Source: Adiantum capillus-veneris | Lineage: Eukaryota; Streptophyta; Polypodiopsida; Polypodiales; Pteridaceae | Reading direction: 5' to 3' | Assembly: GCA_014529385.2 (NCBI GenBank) | Contig: CM043948.1 | Span: 24,238,451-24,302,450, forward strand | Length of the DNA stretch: 64,000 nt | Part shown: positions 31,596-42,730 of the stretch, piece after piece | Numbering within the stretch: position 1 is the stretch's first letter | How the letters are laid out: each line of letters begins with the position of its first letter | Translations under genes and position numbers: made by a program | Notes under the pieces: generated by a model | Told to the model about the DNA's origin: nothing | The model's input: only the letters and a program-made list of their open reading frames with translations | Databases searched by the model: none

Positions 31596-32880
31596 TTGCT
31601 TCTCGACGCCGTGATGGAGCGAGACTTGTATAGGCTGTTCTCGAGTAGAGACTCAAGAGAGGCATGTCGATTCTTTCATGAGCACTGCCCTCCCCCACTG
31701 ATTACTTCTCCTAATGTGTGGGGCCAGTATTCGACATCGTTATATATAGTTCCTGGACTGGACCCCCTTCCAGATCCTACAGAGCCATTCCCACCTACCA
31801 GCACCTTCTTTACCACTGAGATGGTAAAGAGAGCCATTCACAGGACAAGGACCAGTAGGGCATATGATCATGATGGTCTAGTAGCAGAGCACTTTATACA
31901 TGCTAGAGATATGCTGGTAGAGGTTCTTGCAGTGTTCTTCAATCGTGCCATGTGTGAGGGGTTACCTGAGACTTGGAGATTGTCTACTATTGTGACTATC
32001 TTCAAGGTAGGTGATCCTACAGAGCTTGGGAATTACCGCACTGTTCTGGTTGGGCACACATTGGCATGGTTGTATGCATCCATTCTTGAGCAGTAGTTGA
32101 GTAATTGGGCAGACGGTGAGGGTGTACGAGCAAAGGGCCAGGCTGGTTTTAGGAGGGGTTTCTCCACTCTTGATCATATTCTGACACTCAGAGCCATCAT
32201 TGAGGAGGTCAGGTCACATGGGAGACGGATTTATTGTAGCTTTGTGGATTTTCGCAAAGCATTTGACATGGTACCGAGAGCTCGATTGATGCGCAGATTG
32301 CAGGAGATGGGGGTGCCCATAGTGTTGATCTGGGGGATTAGGGGATAGCTGATTTAGTTCACTCCACCATTGGGGTGAAACAGGGTTGCCCATTGTTCCT
32401 ACTCTATTTGGTATGTATGTTGATGAGGTGTCTGATTACATTGACAGAGAGGGTGATAGAGGTGCCCAACTGGCAGGGACGTGGATCCCGTTGTTGCTAT
32501 ATGCTAATGATATTGTGTTGATCTCTGACTCACCAGAGGGTATGCAACGACAGTTGGATGCATTACACAATTTTGCAGAGGATAGTGGATTGTCTGTAAG
32601 CCTTGGTAAAACCAAGGTTATGGTGCTTAACACCACATCACAGTTGATCAGGAGATCAGCACCGACTCTCACATATGGTCAGGAGATTGTACAGTATACA
32701 GGTGCATACACTTACCTTGGGGTTGCCTTCAGTGGGCCGAGGTTTTCTTTGGGGAGAGCAGCAGAGACTAGACTGACTAGAGCTTATGCGGCCTTGGGAG
32801 GCTTGGAGACGATGTGTTCGTAGGTTCAGTTCCAGGAACCTCGGACAAAGTGATTGCTTTTTGATACTTTAGTAGCTTGA
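31596..32880 (+). pseudogene. LINE-1 copy 3 reverse transcriptase, inactive
   Basis: Motifs in order: TWRLSTIVTIFKVGDPTELG, QAGFRRGFSTLDHIL, CSFVDFRKAFDMVPRARL, GVKQGCPLFPTLFGMY and LLLYANDIVLISDSPEG. The first Asp of the catalytic YADD box is Asn here (AAT at 32506-32508; copy 2 has GAT), which by itself should abolish polymerase activity. A stop at about 32095 and a deletion near 32340, which removes the segment before GVKQGCP relative to copy 2, add to the damage. The C-terminal thumb-like part ends at a stop near 32821. Confidence 0.9.
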
Positions 32881-33189
32881 GCTATGTTGTATGGGGTGCA
32901 GATATGGGGACCTTTTGTAGGCCAGGATGGTTGGAGACGTATGGAGAGGCCATTGGTATCTATGATCTCTACTAATCAGAGCCAAGGCCTCCGTACCCCA
33001 CGCTATCATTCGAGCAGAGCTAGCTGCCCCTCCTATGGAGATTGAGGTGCTTATCAGGTCTTCTTTGTGCACAGCTCGTGGGATACTACTAGAGACAGAT
33101 ATGCTAGACTGGCCCTTGAGTCTTCCAGACACTGAGCTCTTGAGGGGGACACTTCATGCTGGTATACACAAATGACATCATGATTTCAG

Positions 33190-33730
33190 ATGCATGGCTT
33201 CACCATGCTGCCTCTTTTTGAGTACTCTCCTCAAACACCCTCGACGTCTCTTACACAAGTGGAGATTACTAGACTCATTCGTCAGGACTTGATCCAGCTG
33301 GATACCAGGAGGACATGGATAGAGCCGCCACAGGAGTTGGGCACAAAGATGGCTTTCTCTAGAGAGCATCTTCTCCAGCTCACAAAAGATGGGTTTGTGA
33401 TTCGACCCAGCTACATGGATACACATATGGTTTGTGGTGTGCCATTGGTCAGATACGCACATCCTCACATCAGCTGGAGATTGAGACTGGTAGATTCAGA
33501 GGGATACCAACAGACAACAGGATATGCCGCTTATGCCAGCTAGAGCCAGAGACAGAGCTACATTAATTATGTCATTGCACAATGTACTATGAGATTTGGG
33601 GCCGTTTTCATTGCTTATTCAGAGAGGGTTTCGGTCCTTTCTCTAGGGTCATGAGTTATGAGGATCAGAGATGTCTTGGGCTATATCTACTTGAGTTACA
33701 CAGAGATAGAGACAGTCGCAGAGACGGATT
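33190..33730 (+). pseudogene. LINE-1 copy 3 ORF2 C-terminus
   Basis: Open for 117 codons: QMHGFTMLPLFEYSPQTPS..., RTWIEPPQELGTKMAFSREH, VVCGVPLVRYAHPHISWRLR-like, then a frame break before the Cys-His finger region (about 33530-33570, where copy 2 reads CRLCQLEPETELHYICHC). VMSYEDQRCLGLYLLELHRD follows near 33650-33710. This region binds RNA or DNA in other plant LINEs (inferred here). Confidence 0.75.
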
Positions 33731-34079
33731 ACAGATTTCTTTTCACTAGATATGGGATAGCAAGAGGAGCAGCCATCACTTCAGAGCTCCGCCCACACTC
33801 ATTCGACCACTACCGGCACTCTCATCGTCCGAGCACTGGAGCTACGGAGATCTAAACGGCCACGATTGAGGAGAGGGGCTACACAACATCGACGGAGACT
33901 ACAGCAGAGGATTCGAGCCAGACTCTCTCGACATCCAGAGTGTAGATGAGGATGGATTCTAGTAGTAGTATCTTTGTTCTAGTTCTTTTGTACCCAAACA
34001 TGGTATTAGATTCACCATTTTGGAACAGATTGGTCTCACAGTTCATTTTGACCTTTTGAAGACGTTAATATAACGTTTC

Positions 34080-34110
<31 letters not shown>

Positions 34111-34113
<3 letters not shown>

Positions 34114-34495
34114 CATGGCTAACCCATTATATCAGCCCTCACCTTATCACCCTCCCCACCTATTTCGTTTCAGTTTCAGTTTTTCAGTTTTTTGTGCTTT
34201 CTGTACTCAGACATTGTATCAGATTCACCAATTGTAATTTTTTGGTCTCATAGGTCGCTTTGGCCTCTTGAAGACGTTAATATAACATTTCATTTCATCT
34301 CTCTCAAGGGCACGACTCTAAGAGTGTAGATAATTCTGGCCGCACGTAGTTCAGAGAAAACGAAAGACAAAAGCGTCTGCCCTAGGAGCCTGGGTGCATA
34401 GTCTTGGTCGTCGTTCTTGTGCACTTTTTTGGTGTATGGAGGGAGCTGCCGGGAGTGCCCAACCCGACTCCTAAAACAAAACAAAACAAAAAATT

Positions 34496-34533
<38 letters not shown>

Positions 34534-34546
34534 CTCTCTCTCTCTC
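34111..34546 (+). mobile_element. LINE-1 copy 4, 3' tail only
   Basis: After about 75 bp of unrelated pyrimidine-rich sequence, the family 3' end returns from about 34200 (gacattgtatcagattcacc ... gaagacgttaatataacatt) and runs into a TC-rich tail. LINE-2 copy 3 is inserted in the tail at 34306-34493, and the (TC)n tract continues to about 34546. Confidence 0.75.
34306..34493 (+). mobile_element. LINE-2 fragment, copy 3 (188 bp, with 13-bp TSD)
   Basis: Only the last part of the LINE-2 3' UTR (aagggcacgactctaag...) plus an A-rich tail of aaaac units. It is flanked by a perfect 13-bp duplication tttcatctctctc (34293-34305 and 34494-34506). This is the cleanest target-primed insertion in the window, and it fixes the LINE-2 3' end. 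Confidence 0.92.
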
Positions 34547-34856
34547 AAGGAACATGAATTTAATTAAGAAGTGTGATTACTGATCTTGGTCACATCTATT
34601 ATCAACAAATTGAGAAACAGAACTGACAGTATAATCCGTGCTAGTGGTTCTACGGCACATGCGGGTTTAGTTTGTAAGGTTAGCTGGCTATGTGATTTTA
34701 GTTTGTAGGGTTAACTAAAAGCTATTCATATAGTTGATTCTTGTGATATTACAATTTTCACCACCTTCAAATGAAAACTATTCTAGGAAAAGGAATTTAC
34801 AGTTTTGTTGGTTTTTAATGTCCACTTATTTTTTTTGTGCTCTTGGCGTGAGACAG
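34547..34856 (+). other. Intron end upstream of the first visible FTSH4 exon
   Basis: AT-rich sequence without LINE similarity. It ends in a T-rich tract and the acceptor AG at 34855-34856. I see no ATG-containing exon with a presequence here, so this is most likely the 3' end of a longer intron. Confidence 0.6.
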
Positions 34857-37301
34857 GTGCTCAGAATGAGCAGAGACGCTTGCTTTCAAGGTATGCGAAT
34901 AAGTCTGCACATAAGACGGCGAAAAATGTGGACGATCCGGCTGTGCCCTTGCTGAAAGAGTTAAACAAAACTGATCCAAATCGAACTATACATTGGTATG
35001 AGCATAGCCAGCCTCACCACTGGTATAATCCCAGCATTTTGAGAGAGTATGTAAGAGCACTGGTGAAGGCGGAAAAGCTGGACAACAGTGAACTGCTTGC
35101 TTCTTTACAAGAAGGTCAGAACCAACATATTCATCTTCTTCTTTCCTTCCTTTGCTAAGCTTCAATGAATTTTTTTATTTGGGGAAAATGGTACAGATGA
35201 CAAAGCTCTAATGGCTTTATTGTAGCGCAGGAGTTAAAGCTCGCGTTGGCGAGCAGATGGGTGGTTCTACATCCCCTCTTGCTGGTTCTCCTTGGTCATT
35301 CTTAGGGATGTCGGGTAATGCTTCAAAAGCAGGTGTTTTAGGAAGTGCAAGCTCTCCTATTCATGCGGTTACTTCAGAGGGTGGGTTCAAGCAGCAGTTT
35401 TGGCGAACGGCACGTTTCTTGGCATTCTCTTTCCTTCTAGTTTCTGCTCTTGGAGCATTCATTGAAGATAAAACAGGGGTTACCAAAGGTAACAAATCTT
35501 CTGCCTTTACGTGTGTGACCTTTGGAGGCATTTTTGTTGGTGGTTTCATATCTGTTTGAATGGCAGGGCTAGGCCTGAATGAGGAAGTGAAACCAACAAT
35601 CGAATCTAAAACCAGGTTCAGCGATGTAAAAGGTGTTGACGAGGCAAAGGCAGACCTTGAAGAGATCGTGGCTTACTTGAAGGATCCAGAGGTGTACCAT
35701 CATTTTTCTTTCCAATGTGAAGAATCTCAATTTGATTGATTGGAAGATGGTAATTACGTTTCTTCCTTGCAGCGCTTCACTCGGCTGGGTGGTAAGCTAC
35801 CCAAAGGTGTTCTTTTGGTTGGTCCTCCTGGGACGGGAAAGACAATGCTGGCTCGAGCAATTGCCGGTGAGGCAGGGGTTCCTTTCTTCTACTGCAGTGG
35901 AAGTGAGTTTGAAGAGGTGTTTGTGGGAGTTGGGGCACGCAGGATTCGTGATTTATTTGCAGCTGCAAAAAAGAGCGCTCCATGTATTATTTTTATAGAT
36001 GAGATCGATGCCATTGGTGGGAAACGTAATCCCAAGGATCAGCAGTGTCTTAGAATGACTTTGAATCAACTTTTGGTGGAACTCGATGGCTTCAAGCAGA
36101 ATGAAGGAATAATAGTTCTTGCTGCAACTAATTTTCCCCAATCTCTTGATACGGCACTTGTGCGGCCAGGAAGATTCGATCGACGGGCAGTGGTTCCCAA
36201 TCCTGATGTCGAAGGTCGTCGGCAGATTCTAGAATCTCACATGTCCAAGGTGAGCTTCGGAAAGTCCAAGCCTGACATTCTTGCATTGAGACAATTCATT
36301 GCTTTGGAAAGAATTGACATTAGACTGGACTCATTTTCGCAATTTAGATTTACTGTGATTTGTTCTAACAGGTCAAGACATCAGATAATGTTGACCTTAT
36401 GCTTATTGCTCGAGGGACACCAGGATTTTCAGGAGCTGACCTTGCGAATCTTGTGAATATTGCGGCATTAAAGGCTGCTATGGATGGTGTGAAATCTGTT
36501 GGCTTGGCTGAACTGGAATATGCTAAGGACAAAATTCTGATGGGCAGTGAGAGAAAATCTGCATACATAGCGCCGGAATCAAAGCGGGCAACAGCTTATC
36601 ATGAGGCTGGGCATGCCCTTGTAGCACTGTACACGGATGGCTCTTTACCTATTCATAAGGCGACTGTTGTACCTCGCGGAGCTTCGTTGGGAATGGTAGT
36701 GCAACTCCCTGAAAAGGACCAGAGCAGCCTAAGTCGCAAACAAATGCTGGCAAAGATGGATGTATGCATGGGAGGACGAGCTGCGGAGGAGTTGGTATTT
36801 GGTGACGATGGGGTGACTACTGGTGCATGGTCAGACTTTAAAGCTGCATCTGGAATTGCCCGCGGCATGGTGACAGAATATGGAATGAGTAAAGCGGTTG
36901 GTCCTGTGGCTAATGCAAACTCACTCATGAGCATGGAGACGCAACTGCTGGTAGAGACAGAAGTCAAGGAGCTTCTACAGAGGGCATATGATAATGCAAA
37001 GAACATCTTGAAGACGCATGAAGAGGAGTTGCACATGCTTGCCAACACTCTATTAGAGCGGGAGACGATGTCTGCAACAGAAATCAAAGAGCTGCTTGCA
37101 CAAGGGAAGTCCTCTTCAGGTGCTGGGGGGCAAAAAAGCCCAACGCCTGTTGCACGACCCACCCCCTCCTTTCCAGCCGCAGCAGCAGCAGCTGCTGGTG
37201 CTGCTGTAGCAGCCGGCTCTGCAGTTGCTGGTGGTGCTGCGGCGGCCACCTCTGCAGTTTCGACAGCTGCAAAAGCCAAGCAGCAGCCTTTAGGAAGGTA
37301 G
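34857..37301 (+). CDS. FTSH4: FTSH4-type mitochondrial i-AAA protease (first exon not seen)
   Basis: ATP-dependent zinc metalloprotease of the inner mitochondrial membrane that, in plants, degrades misfolded membrane proteins from the intermembrane side. Exons: 34857-35114, 35231-35488, 35567-35691, 35773-36249, 36372-37301. All introns are GT-AG, phases agree across every junction, and 681 codons are open. Seen in order: an N-terminal helical region ([10 protein letters not shown]...); one membrane segment ([15 protein letters not shown], about 35415-35460); AAA domain with Walker A GPPGTGKT (about 35821), Walker B IIFIDEID and the arginine-finger stretch [10 protein letters not shown]; and M41 protease with HEAGH (36600-36614) and the later SDF Asp ligand. 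It ends in an Ala-rich tail. The match to Arabidopsis FTSH4 (recalled, not searched) is close throughout, including RNPKDQQ and [19 protein letters not shown]. Arabidopsis FTSH4 is about 717 residues, so some 40 N-terminal residues with the transit peptide are missing. The first visible exon begins at an acceptor (gagacag), so an upstream exon is expected. Confidence 0.93.
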
Positions 37302-40016
37302 TTGTGCCACTATTTTTAATTATGCAGCAATCATGTGGAGATAATTGTTGATTAAGTCAAACGAGTGAGTGGAGAAAATCGACCTCCAAGCAAGACAGAC
37401 TCCTGACATGGAGCTTGCCTATACGTACTTGAAGCCCATTCTATTGTCTACCAGACGCTGTATTTTGTTGACACTCCACTTATTTCAAATGTCGTCTAAA
37501 CAATAGAAAAGCTGTGGTGCCTCTCTTTTTCAAACCGTGATGCTTAGAGATAGCAAACTAGGGTGCATCCTAGAGTTCTCTCACTTACCATTGCTTTCAA
37601 TGTCCTACCTACCATCAAGCCCAACCAAATGCAATATCAAACACAAGCATAAGAGCAAGTATTGCACAAAGTATGATTAGAACAAGTGCACCAATAATGA
37701 ACCTTCAGCTTCGGTATAACATCCCCTTAGAAATGCTCTCAAGAAATGGACTCTCCTCTTTTAGTATGCCCTTTTGCATTGGGATGTCCTCAATAGGAGA
37801 TATCCCACAAGAGGGAGAAACACAGACCGGAGATGGAGATCTTCCACTTTTTATTGAGCAAAGGTGGCCCTATTTCGCGGTGGAGGTTTCGAGAACCGGA
37901 GACATTGGCATCCCTTGCCGACCCTCGCATATGGCATACATGAGCTGGTAAGACCCATTTCAAGCATGGGGAAAAATGAAGGCTTGTTAGCTGCATTTGC
38001 ATTGCATTAGATACACTTGACAATTAAGTTGCAACGTAGTGTGAAGTATGGTACGTTCCCAGAAAGGTTATGTATAGTACAAGAAGATTTTTAATATTGC
38101 AATAAACCTAAAGTTTTTTAGAGTTGAATACATTATGAGAATATATTACTATTTCAACCTTGGCTCCCATATATTTTGCTCAGCAAAACACCACAATCAT
38201 TGATAAATTTGTCATGACTTAAGTGAAGCCACTACCCCTCAACGTACAAAGCACCATGATGCGAGAGAGTGAGCATGCTATCATGTGTGTGTTCAGCTTC
38301 GACATAACAGTGAGAAGCGACCAAGGTCACTAAGACGGATATGAGATGACTAGGGCAAACCTCGTAGGTCAGTGCACATAGAAAATGATTGAGAAAGAGA
38401 GCCTTGCAGCTTTGTGCGTGCACGTGTGCACAGTCCAAAAAATATTGAGTTTTACTTACGGAAATAGAAACTCCAAAAATCATTCAATTTAATGAGGAAA
38501 TCTTTTTAGATTCCTATAAAAAGCAGTAGCTCATGATGTGAGTGCTCTATTTGAAAGTACCACACTCAAATCCAAAAGTAACAGTATTGGACTTGCCCTT
38601 GACCTAATTGAAGTAGAAAACTAAGTTTCTCTTTGGCTCTTCAGAAGGTTTCGTTTCTTTGACTCTGTTCTTTTGTTTAAGAATCTGGGGCTACCTTATG
38701 GTTGCATTGTTTCAACATTTTCACCGAGTGCATAACAAAAGAAACATGCATGGTCCTCCCCAACTTTTATAATACATGGAAATGTGCCATTTGCATGGCA
38801 TCATGAAATTTTCAGCATGTTTCTTTAGTTCATTACTGTGTAGAGCTCTAAACATAAAGAATGCTCACGTACCGACCTATTCTAGCTTTCGCTTGTCATT
38901 TTCCATCACCACTAATGTTGTCAGCTCAAGCTTTCACAATAGAGCTTGTTTCTTGAATGAGGGCCTTATTATTTCACCTATTGCATTTTTGGATGCCAAA
39001 TTTCTATTGGAAGTTGGATAAAGACATGACCTCAGGAATGCCCCTTGAGGAAAGTATAATAGCCATCCCTTTAATATCTATAAGTTTCAAACACAAAAGG
39101 CAAATTCTAAATTATGATTAACCGATTAATCTCGGAAAATTAAAAAGCCTTTTGAAACATCAAAAGGAAATTAGTGAAGGTGACTGTAGAAAATGAAAAG
39201 ACCCATGAAAATGTAAAGTCAAAAGACTTTTTTTGTTTATATAAAGAGATATGGTTGATTGCATATTAGATTTGTGTTTTTCTTTGCTGAATTTTCCTTT
39301 TGGCGGTTTCTTCTCTTAAGATTGTCCTTTGACCATGTAAGTAGTGAATATATTTACTTTGAAGCCAATAGGTTTGTTCAATTTTCCAAATAAAAGGGCC
39401 ATATAATGGAAAATGTGATGGGCATGTCATCAAGCTTCCTTGCCTACAAGCTCACTTTATCCCGCTTACATACTTTTCTTATATAGTTTTCATAAAATGA
39501 TCTAATGATGAAAGGTGCATACAACTAAAACCTTGTCTTTCTTAATTTTGAAAGGAACTCTAGCCATGTAATTTTAAGAACAAACATCCTTTCTAGGGCC
39601 TCCGGCTTTTCTCCATCTCCTATTACTATCCTAACATCTTAAAGATTTTTGAAGCATATTTGCTACCCTTAGCAACCCTCTTGTGGCACATCCCGCAGAA
39701 GGATTTCCTGCAACAACCATGTGCACCTTGATCCGTTTGCAACAAGCCCTGCATGTTTGTAGCCAACCCTCACAATCTTCTACATGTGTGCATCACATTC
39801 TAGTGCACTTGTTTTGTAGTCTTCTACCTTGTGACAGCTTGTGTTCCTCCCTAACCAACCTTAGCACCCTCTGCTAGTTTTCATAGTCATGGCAATTGAC
39901 TAAGAAGGAAGTTTTGAGGGTGATGGAGAATTGGTGCAAGGATCGTGAAGGTGAAGCATATATTGGAGGGGAGGGTGGTATCTAGAGGGCACGAGGATGT
40001 TGTTATTGGTTGTTAC

Positions 40017-40018
<2 letters not shown>
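37302..40018. other. FTSH4 3' flank and gene-free AT-rich DNA
   Basis: The first few hundred bases are presumably the FTSH4 3' UTR, but I saw no clear poly(A) signal next to the stop. Beyond that there are only short open stretches (for example 37673-37951) with no family resemblance. No terminal repeats or transposon motifs were recognised. Confidence 0.5.

Positions 40019-40079
<61 letters not shown>
40019..40079. repeat. Compound (TG)n(AG)n microsatellite
   Basis: About 30 bp of TG repeats (40019-40048) run directly into about 31 bp of AG repeats (40049-40079), ending just before the copia LTR. Confidence 0.97.
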
Positions 40080-40084
<5 letters not shown>

Positions 40085-40089
40085 TCACC

Positions 40090-40266
40090 TGTTAGGTAAG
40101 GCGGTGTGCCTCACCGTACTTTGCTCGTGTCCGTCGGTCAGTGTCCGACTGTCCACATTTATCTTCTTATTCTTTATACATACAAAGAATAAGGAGCTCT
40201 TACTCATATTCTCACATGGTGCTCACACAGTGAGATTTGAGAGCTCCACCTCACATCGAGTGTCGT

Positions 40267-40312
<46 letters not shown>

Positions 40313-40361
40313 TTTTTCCTTTGCACTCTCTGCGCACACGCACCGCATCAGCGCACTCACA
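40090..40361 (+). repeat. 5' LTR of the copia derivative (272 bp)
   Basis: TG...CA ends, a TATAC-like stretch near 40176, an (CT)n tract (40268-40308) near its 3' end, and the primer binding site two bases after it. Confidence 0.8.
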
Positions 40362-40363
40362 AT

Positions 40364-40375
40364 TGGTATCAGAGC
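40364..40375 (+). other. Primer binding site (initiator tRNA-Met)
   Basis: TGGTATCAGAGC, a perfect match to the usual plant copia primer site, two bases after the LTR terminal CA. Confidence 0.95.
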
Positions 40376-41519
40376 TTTGGCTTCGCGACAGATGGAGTGA
40401 TACAAAGAAGTTAGCTTTCGGCTATGGTGAGCTTGCTTTCGGCGGAAGCTTGAGATCGGTGAGCAACCACCATATCTGTGCTTATGGAAGCTTGAGGGGC
40501 ATTCCCAAGCTTGAGGGAAGAGTGTATTGCAAGTGTGTATGGTTATTTGTAGCCATACTTGCAGGAAGAATGTAGATTTTTATTTCCGCAGATCATTTTT
40601 CGGGCTCCAAAACAGTGTTTTTCGCATAACTTTTGAATACGGAATGCGATTTATACAAGGTTAGGGTGTAACTTGGGGTTTTGACACGCTCCAGACGCAA
40701 TGGTGATGTCCATTTGAGCTGATTTCGACCTCTAAAATTTCTGTAACAGCAACAAGTTTTTGTTGTGTTTTTGAGTCGAAAACAGTGTTTTTTGATATAT
40801 CTTGCACACTTGAACTCAGATCTATATGATATAGGGGTCTACCCCAAGGTTTGTCGACGTTCCGGACGCAATGGTGATATCAGAATTTTGAAATTCTGAT
40901 CTCTGAATTTTCTGCAGCATCCTGCATTTTTCTGAAACACAAAAGATTTGACAATTAAGGGCTTGTATATTGCAAATCATTGTGTAGATTGCATCTGGGG
41001 ATATGTATGTCACATTGTGGAGTCCATTGGATGCTGATTTAACTTACAATTGTTGATTTGGGATGTGGTTCTTAGACTAAGGCACATCCATATGCAGTTT
41101 CTCGGCACATTGTTTTGTGTTGATGTATGCTCTATGTGGGAACATATGTGGAGATGTGGAGCCATCATGGCTAAGTATTTTGGATGCATGGTTGATGCTC
41201 GCAGTTAAGCACTTGTTTATGCGCATCCATTGAAGCTTGTTTATGCAAACAGGTTGACAGGTTTTGTCAATATTCTGTTGAGTGGTACTCCGACTAGAGC
41301 GTGCTTGCTCTTTGTATGACTTTGTGAGGTGATTCCGGACGACTACATTCCCGGATTTGGCCATTTGGGCATTTTGTGTTGTCTCCATTTGTGATTTACT
41401 GTTGAGTTTTTGCTCCAGTTACAAGGGAGACTCTGCCAAAATTTTGTCAAATTTGTTTGCCTATTGTAGAGGCTTGTGAGCTTAACAGTTTGCTCACTTT
41501 GTCTGCTTGAGATAGTGGT

Positions 41520-42101
41520 TTGCTCTCCGAGGTGGGAGAGTTTTGTGATCTCGAGCATTGTTTGCCATTGTTTGGCATGGCCATGAGAGACAATTTTTGT
41601 TCACGGCGACTGACATGTTGGTATTGTGGCCACAAGGGGCATATTAGGCGCCGTTGCTTCAGACGTATGAGACAGCGGAAGAGACAAATGCATGGTGCTA
41701 CTATGAGGACAGATTCTAAAGAGTATGCATGTGACGGCCATGTCACTTTTGAGTCTAGCTTGCCTTCAGACTACTTTGCGTCTTGGGATAGCACATTGTC
41801 TACGCGTTTTCTACTAGACGAGCATGCAATTTTTCACGTGACACCACGTCGTGATTTATTATTCTCTTTCTCTAGTGGGAGACTTGGTTGTGTGCAGTTT
41901 GCTGATGGTTCAACATATGACATAGAGGGTGTTGGAGATGTATGCATGTCTTTACCTAGAAGGTGCATTGCTTACACTACAAGATGTACGTTATGTACCA
42001 GGACTCAGTCAGAGTCTCATTTTAGTGCGTCAGTTTGCAGAGTAGTGGACATCGTGTACTACTTGGAGAGCGGTCATTTCAGATGCATAGGGAATCACTA
42101 G
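41520..42101 (+). pseudogene. Copia gag end and protease, inactive
   Basis: Open for 193 codons. It contains a CCHC zinc knuckle (CWYCGHKGHIRRRC, about 41614-41655) and a copia-type aspartic protease segment (RFLLDEHAIFHVTPRRDL ... VQFADGSTYDIEGVGDV). The catalytic D-S/T-G triplet is DEH here, so the protease is dead. A frameshift at about 41950 moves the continuation (LQDVRYVPGLSQSLI, the gag-pre-integrase start) into another frame. Confidence 0.8.
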
Positions 42102-42730
42102 TGATAGCCAGAGGTGCTAGGAGTGGTCTGGTATACCCTTTGTATATTTCTGACACACGAGGTGGTGTGGTCTCTGTGTATTTACAGCCATGTTTGGAGC
42201 GAGAGACGAGACGTGTCTCTTTTGCGGATGTGCTGCATGGAGAGCAGGTTGTGCATTTGTCTTGTGGTGACGTTCACGCAAACATTGGTATCTCTGGGGA
42301 TACACAACTTGGCAAGTCATCAGTTGAGGTGGCATTAGTTGAGCCACAGATCGATGCATTGTTCTATGATGCGTCTGATATGTTTGAGGGCGACAATGTC
42401 CTTCAAAGAGCTGTGTGTGATTGCAGTGGTGCTGATTTTTTGGTATTGCAATCATTCTCAGCAGATATGCCTTTGTCAGACGATGCTGACATGGTGACGC
42501 ATAGTCAGGTGGTTCCTGATGAGGATGCATATGGCATTGAGGTTGTTGAAAGGGATAGGTTGGTACACATAGTGCATGTTTCGTCGTCTTTCGGGTCTCT
42601 CATGTTTGACCTTTTGGTCTCTAGACCTAATCTTGCTTATGCGGTTGGTACATTTGTAGTGGGAGTTGTTAGTCGTGCGATGACTGACACTGGCATTGTG
42701 CATTGTGGAGCCATGCAGGTCGTCACTTGA
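42035..42730 (+). pseudogene. Copia pre-integrase segment fused to RNase H scrap
   Basis: An open stretch of 231 codons. It begins SSGHRVLLGERSFQMHRESLVIARG, the segment before integrase in copia Pol. It ends SRPNLAYAVGTFVVGVVSRAM, which corresponds to the start of the copia RNase H region (usual form TRPDIAYAVGVVSRF). The intervening 130 or so codons match nothing I recognise, where integrase and reverse transcriptase should be. It is a deletion product whose frame happens to be open; function is doubtful. Confidence 0.65.

Larger units (their letters stand above)
30425..34110 (+). mobile_element. LINE-1 copy 3, main part
   Basis: Resumes after the composite with the second tccgg. It holds the endonuclease (30489-31295), reverse transcriptase (about 31590-32880), C-terminal region (about 33190-33730), 3' UTR and the family tail gaagacgttaatataacg followed by (TC)n (34083-34110). 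It is less damaged than copy 2 but still has stops and a small deletion. Together with 20290-20749 it forms one LINE split by the 9.7-kb composite. Confidence 0.9.

Noticed and set aside
36653-37279. 208-codon antisense frame over FTSH4
   Set aside because: Shadow of the Ala-rich FTSH4 C-terminus on the other strand.
37340-37360. tgttgattaag near 37346, similar to 50105, as a possible LTR pair
   Set aside because: The match stops after 11 bases, so it is likely chance.
37673-37951. Possible small gene downstream of FTSH4
   Set aside because: 92 codons with no recognisable domain, splice support or neighbours; random open frame cannot be excluded.
42117-42530. Minus-strand 137-codon frame
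   Set aside because: Antisense of the copia derivative's open frame.
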